NCBI GenBank assembly: GCA_964457585.1
Contig: CAYWFU010000039.1
Coordinates: 1 to 24,897, forward strand
Source of the DNA: CAYWFU01 sp964457585
Lineage (GTDB): Bacteria; JACRDZ01
Direction of reading: 5' to 3'
DNA: 24,897 bases
Shown here: piece by piece, positions 23,745-24,897 of the stretch
Layout: each line of letters begins with the position of its first letter
Numbering within the stretch: position 1 is the stretch's first letter
Notes under the pieces: generated by a model
Database searches by the model: none
What the model saw: only the letters and a program-made list of their open reading frames with translations
Told to the model about the DNA's origin: nothing
Program-made: the position numbers and the translations under genes

Positions 23745-23849
23745 TTAATAAGAAAATAAATTCATACCTAACGCATCATCGTACTTATTTATGAATATGT
23801 CTTTTGCCTTTTCCATATCTGTAAATTCCCCATTTAAAAACAGAAAAAT
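23745..23849 (-). other. weak open frame, possible gene fragment
   Basis: On the minus strand an open frame of about 34 codons (including NGEFTDMEKAKDIFINKYDD) lies between stops, with no good start signal. It is not recognised. The rest of 23590-23850 shows only AT-rich sequence with a short GCAATGAG repeat (about 23614-23639). Confidence 0.2.
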
Positions 23850-23852
23850 TTA

Positions 23853-23881
23853 TTGACAACCCTAGATATATATGATTAAAT
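23853..23881 (+). promoter_or_regulatory. promoter before the decayed hydrolase gene
   Basis: TTGACA (23853-23858) and TTAAAT (23876-23881) are 17 bases apart, about 80 bases before the signal-peptide start. Confidence 0.45.
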
Positions 23882-23960
23882 TTAATTGTACGTTTTTGAT
23901 TTATTACATACATGAAAAAAATTTTATATTTGATAGTGTATATAAAAATTAAAGGATAAA

Positions 23961-24855
23961 ATGCTGTTTAGACAAAATAAAAAAAGTGTTTTAATTACAG
24001 TTCTATTTTTGTTTATTATTATTTTTCCAATAATAAATTATGCGGGGACTGCTTATGTTAGATAAAATAAATACAAAAACTCCATATCAATTATATATGT
24101 TTGGTTTTTCTGCAGGAGCTCAATTTGTCCATCGTTTCGCTTTATTGAATCCGGAAATAACAATCGCAGTACATGCTCATGCGGCTGGTGGATATACATA
24201 TCCGCAAGAAAAAATAAATACGCGATTTTTAATTTCAGTTGGGCAAAATGATACAGATCGATTATCAAAAGCACAATATTTTTATAATCAGTGTGTTTAT
24301 TTTAATATACAAGCTGAATTAATAATATATCCAAATCTTGGACATGAATTAACACAAAAACAGATAGATGATGGGCAAAATTATTTTTTAGAAGCAATCC
24401 CAAATCAACCTCCAATTGCAAATAATGATTCTAAAGTAGTTAAAGGTACTTTAAGCTCTGATCCAAATGGAGACCCCTTAACATATTTCTGGACACAAAA
24501 AAGCGGACCATCAGTAATTTTATCTGATCCGAATTCATCTATTACAACATTCATTCCAAATAAAGTTGGGATTTATAAATTTAATTTAATTGTTAATGAT
24601 GGTAAAAAAGACAGTACTCCTGATTTAGTGATTATAACTGTGTATGAAAGCAATCCTAACGATACCAATAATAAAAGCAGTAGTGCTAAAAAAGGTTGCA
24701 TAATAAGTAAAACAATGAAAAATGAAAAACTAATTAACTTATCAAATTCATTAAGAGATAAATATTTGTCAAAAAACATAATAGGGAAATACCTGATAAG
24801 TAAATATTATAAAATAAGTACTGCTATACTAATCTCCTCTATGCTACTATACTAA
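23961..24855 (+). pseudogene. decayed secreted alpha/beta hydrolase with PKD-like and CFI-box-like tail
   Basis: ATG 23961, after AAAGGA, opens a signal peptide (LFRQNKKSVLITVLFLFIII) that stops at 24063-24065. The rest is in another frame, from 24040 on. That frame has the nucleophile elbow GFSAGAQFVHRF, HAHAAGGYTYP, a possible acid at QNDTDR and base at LGHEL, like PHB-depolymerase/esterase hydrolases; then a PKD-like segment (DPNGDPLTYFW) with a shortened first strand; then a tail resembling CFI-box C-terminal domains (GCIISK, LRDKYLSKNIIGKYLISKYYK). The N-terminal half of the hydrolase is missing. The tail breaks off at a 12-base direct repeat (24825-24836 and 24848-24859). So there is a deletion and at least one frameshift. 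Confidence 0.7.
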
Positions 24856-24897
24856 TCTCTTGACAAAAATCTCACTTCCTATAATAATAAAGCGATA

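Overview
The window is strongly AT-rich and carries compact bacterial operons with Shine-Dalgarno sites. A CMP-KDO synthetase gene (kdsB) points to a Gram-negative cell with lipopolysaccharide. A decayed secreted hydrolase with a CFI-box-like tail and many toxin-antitoxin modules fit an uncultured environmental lineage. No phylum can be named from the sequence alone.

Region 1 (1-3041) is a defence and toxin segment. It holds a Fic gene that has lost its N-terminus, then a duplicated promoter/operator unit that drives an AbiEi/AbiEii (type IV) toxin-antitoxin pair. Region 2 (3025-8834) is a type I CRISPR effector operon in the order cas3 (helicase, then C-terminal HD nuclease), cas8-like, cas7 (DevR/Csa2-like), cas5. 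The abiEii reading frame runs into cas3 and the junctions downstream are overlapping or tight, so AbiE and the Cascade genes look like one transcription unit. The cas8 gene contains a near-perfect internal ribosome binding site and in-frame ATG that would yield a separate ~125-residue small subunit (Cas11). No cas6 is recognisable.

Region 3 (8824-12450) separates effector from adaptation genes. It holds gene remnants, two hairpin elements, a Phd/PIN pair, the tail of a dead AAA ATPase, a TumE/TumA-like pair and an intact DUF4143-type ATPase. A 24-bp exact direct repeat (8889-8912 and 11121-11144) brackets most of this cargo. Region 4 (12538-16931) is the adaptation module cas4-cas1-cas2 with its own extended -10 promoter, a MITE-like element between cas2 and the leader, and a CRISPR array of 31 repeats and 30 spacers. 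The array has a degenerate distal repeat and one anomalous 9-nt spacer.

Region 5 (16983-24855) is mostly chromosomal housekeeping: alaS on the minus strand, a PaaK-like adenylate-forming enzyme coupled to a small cupin, and kdsB. Among these sits an orphan Phd antitoxin divergent from a BrnT-like/CopG-type pair, whose two promoters share the same palindrome between -35 and -10. The window ends in a decayed secreted alpha/beta hydrolase-PKD gene.

The most notable points are the AbiE pair overlapping cas3, the internal cas11 start, the type I effector set without cas6 and with an inverted Cas3 domain order, and the shared operator logic of the 22.2-kb toxin-antitoxin locus.
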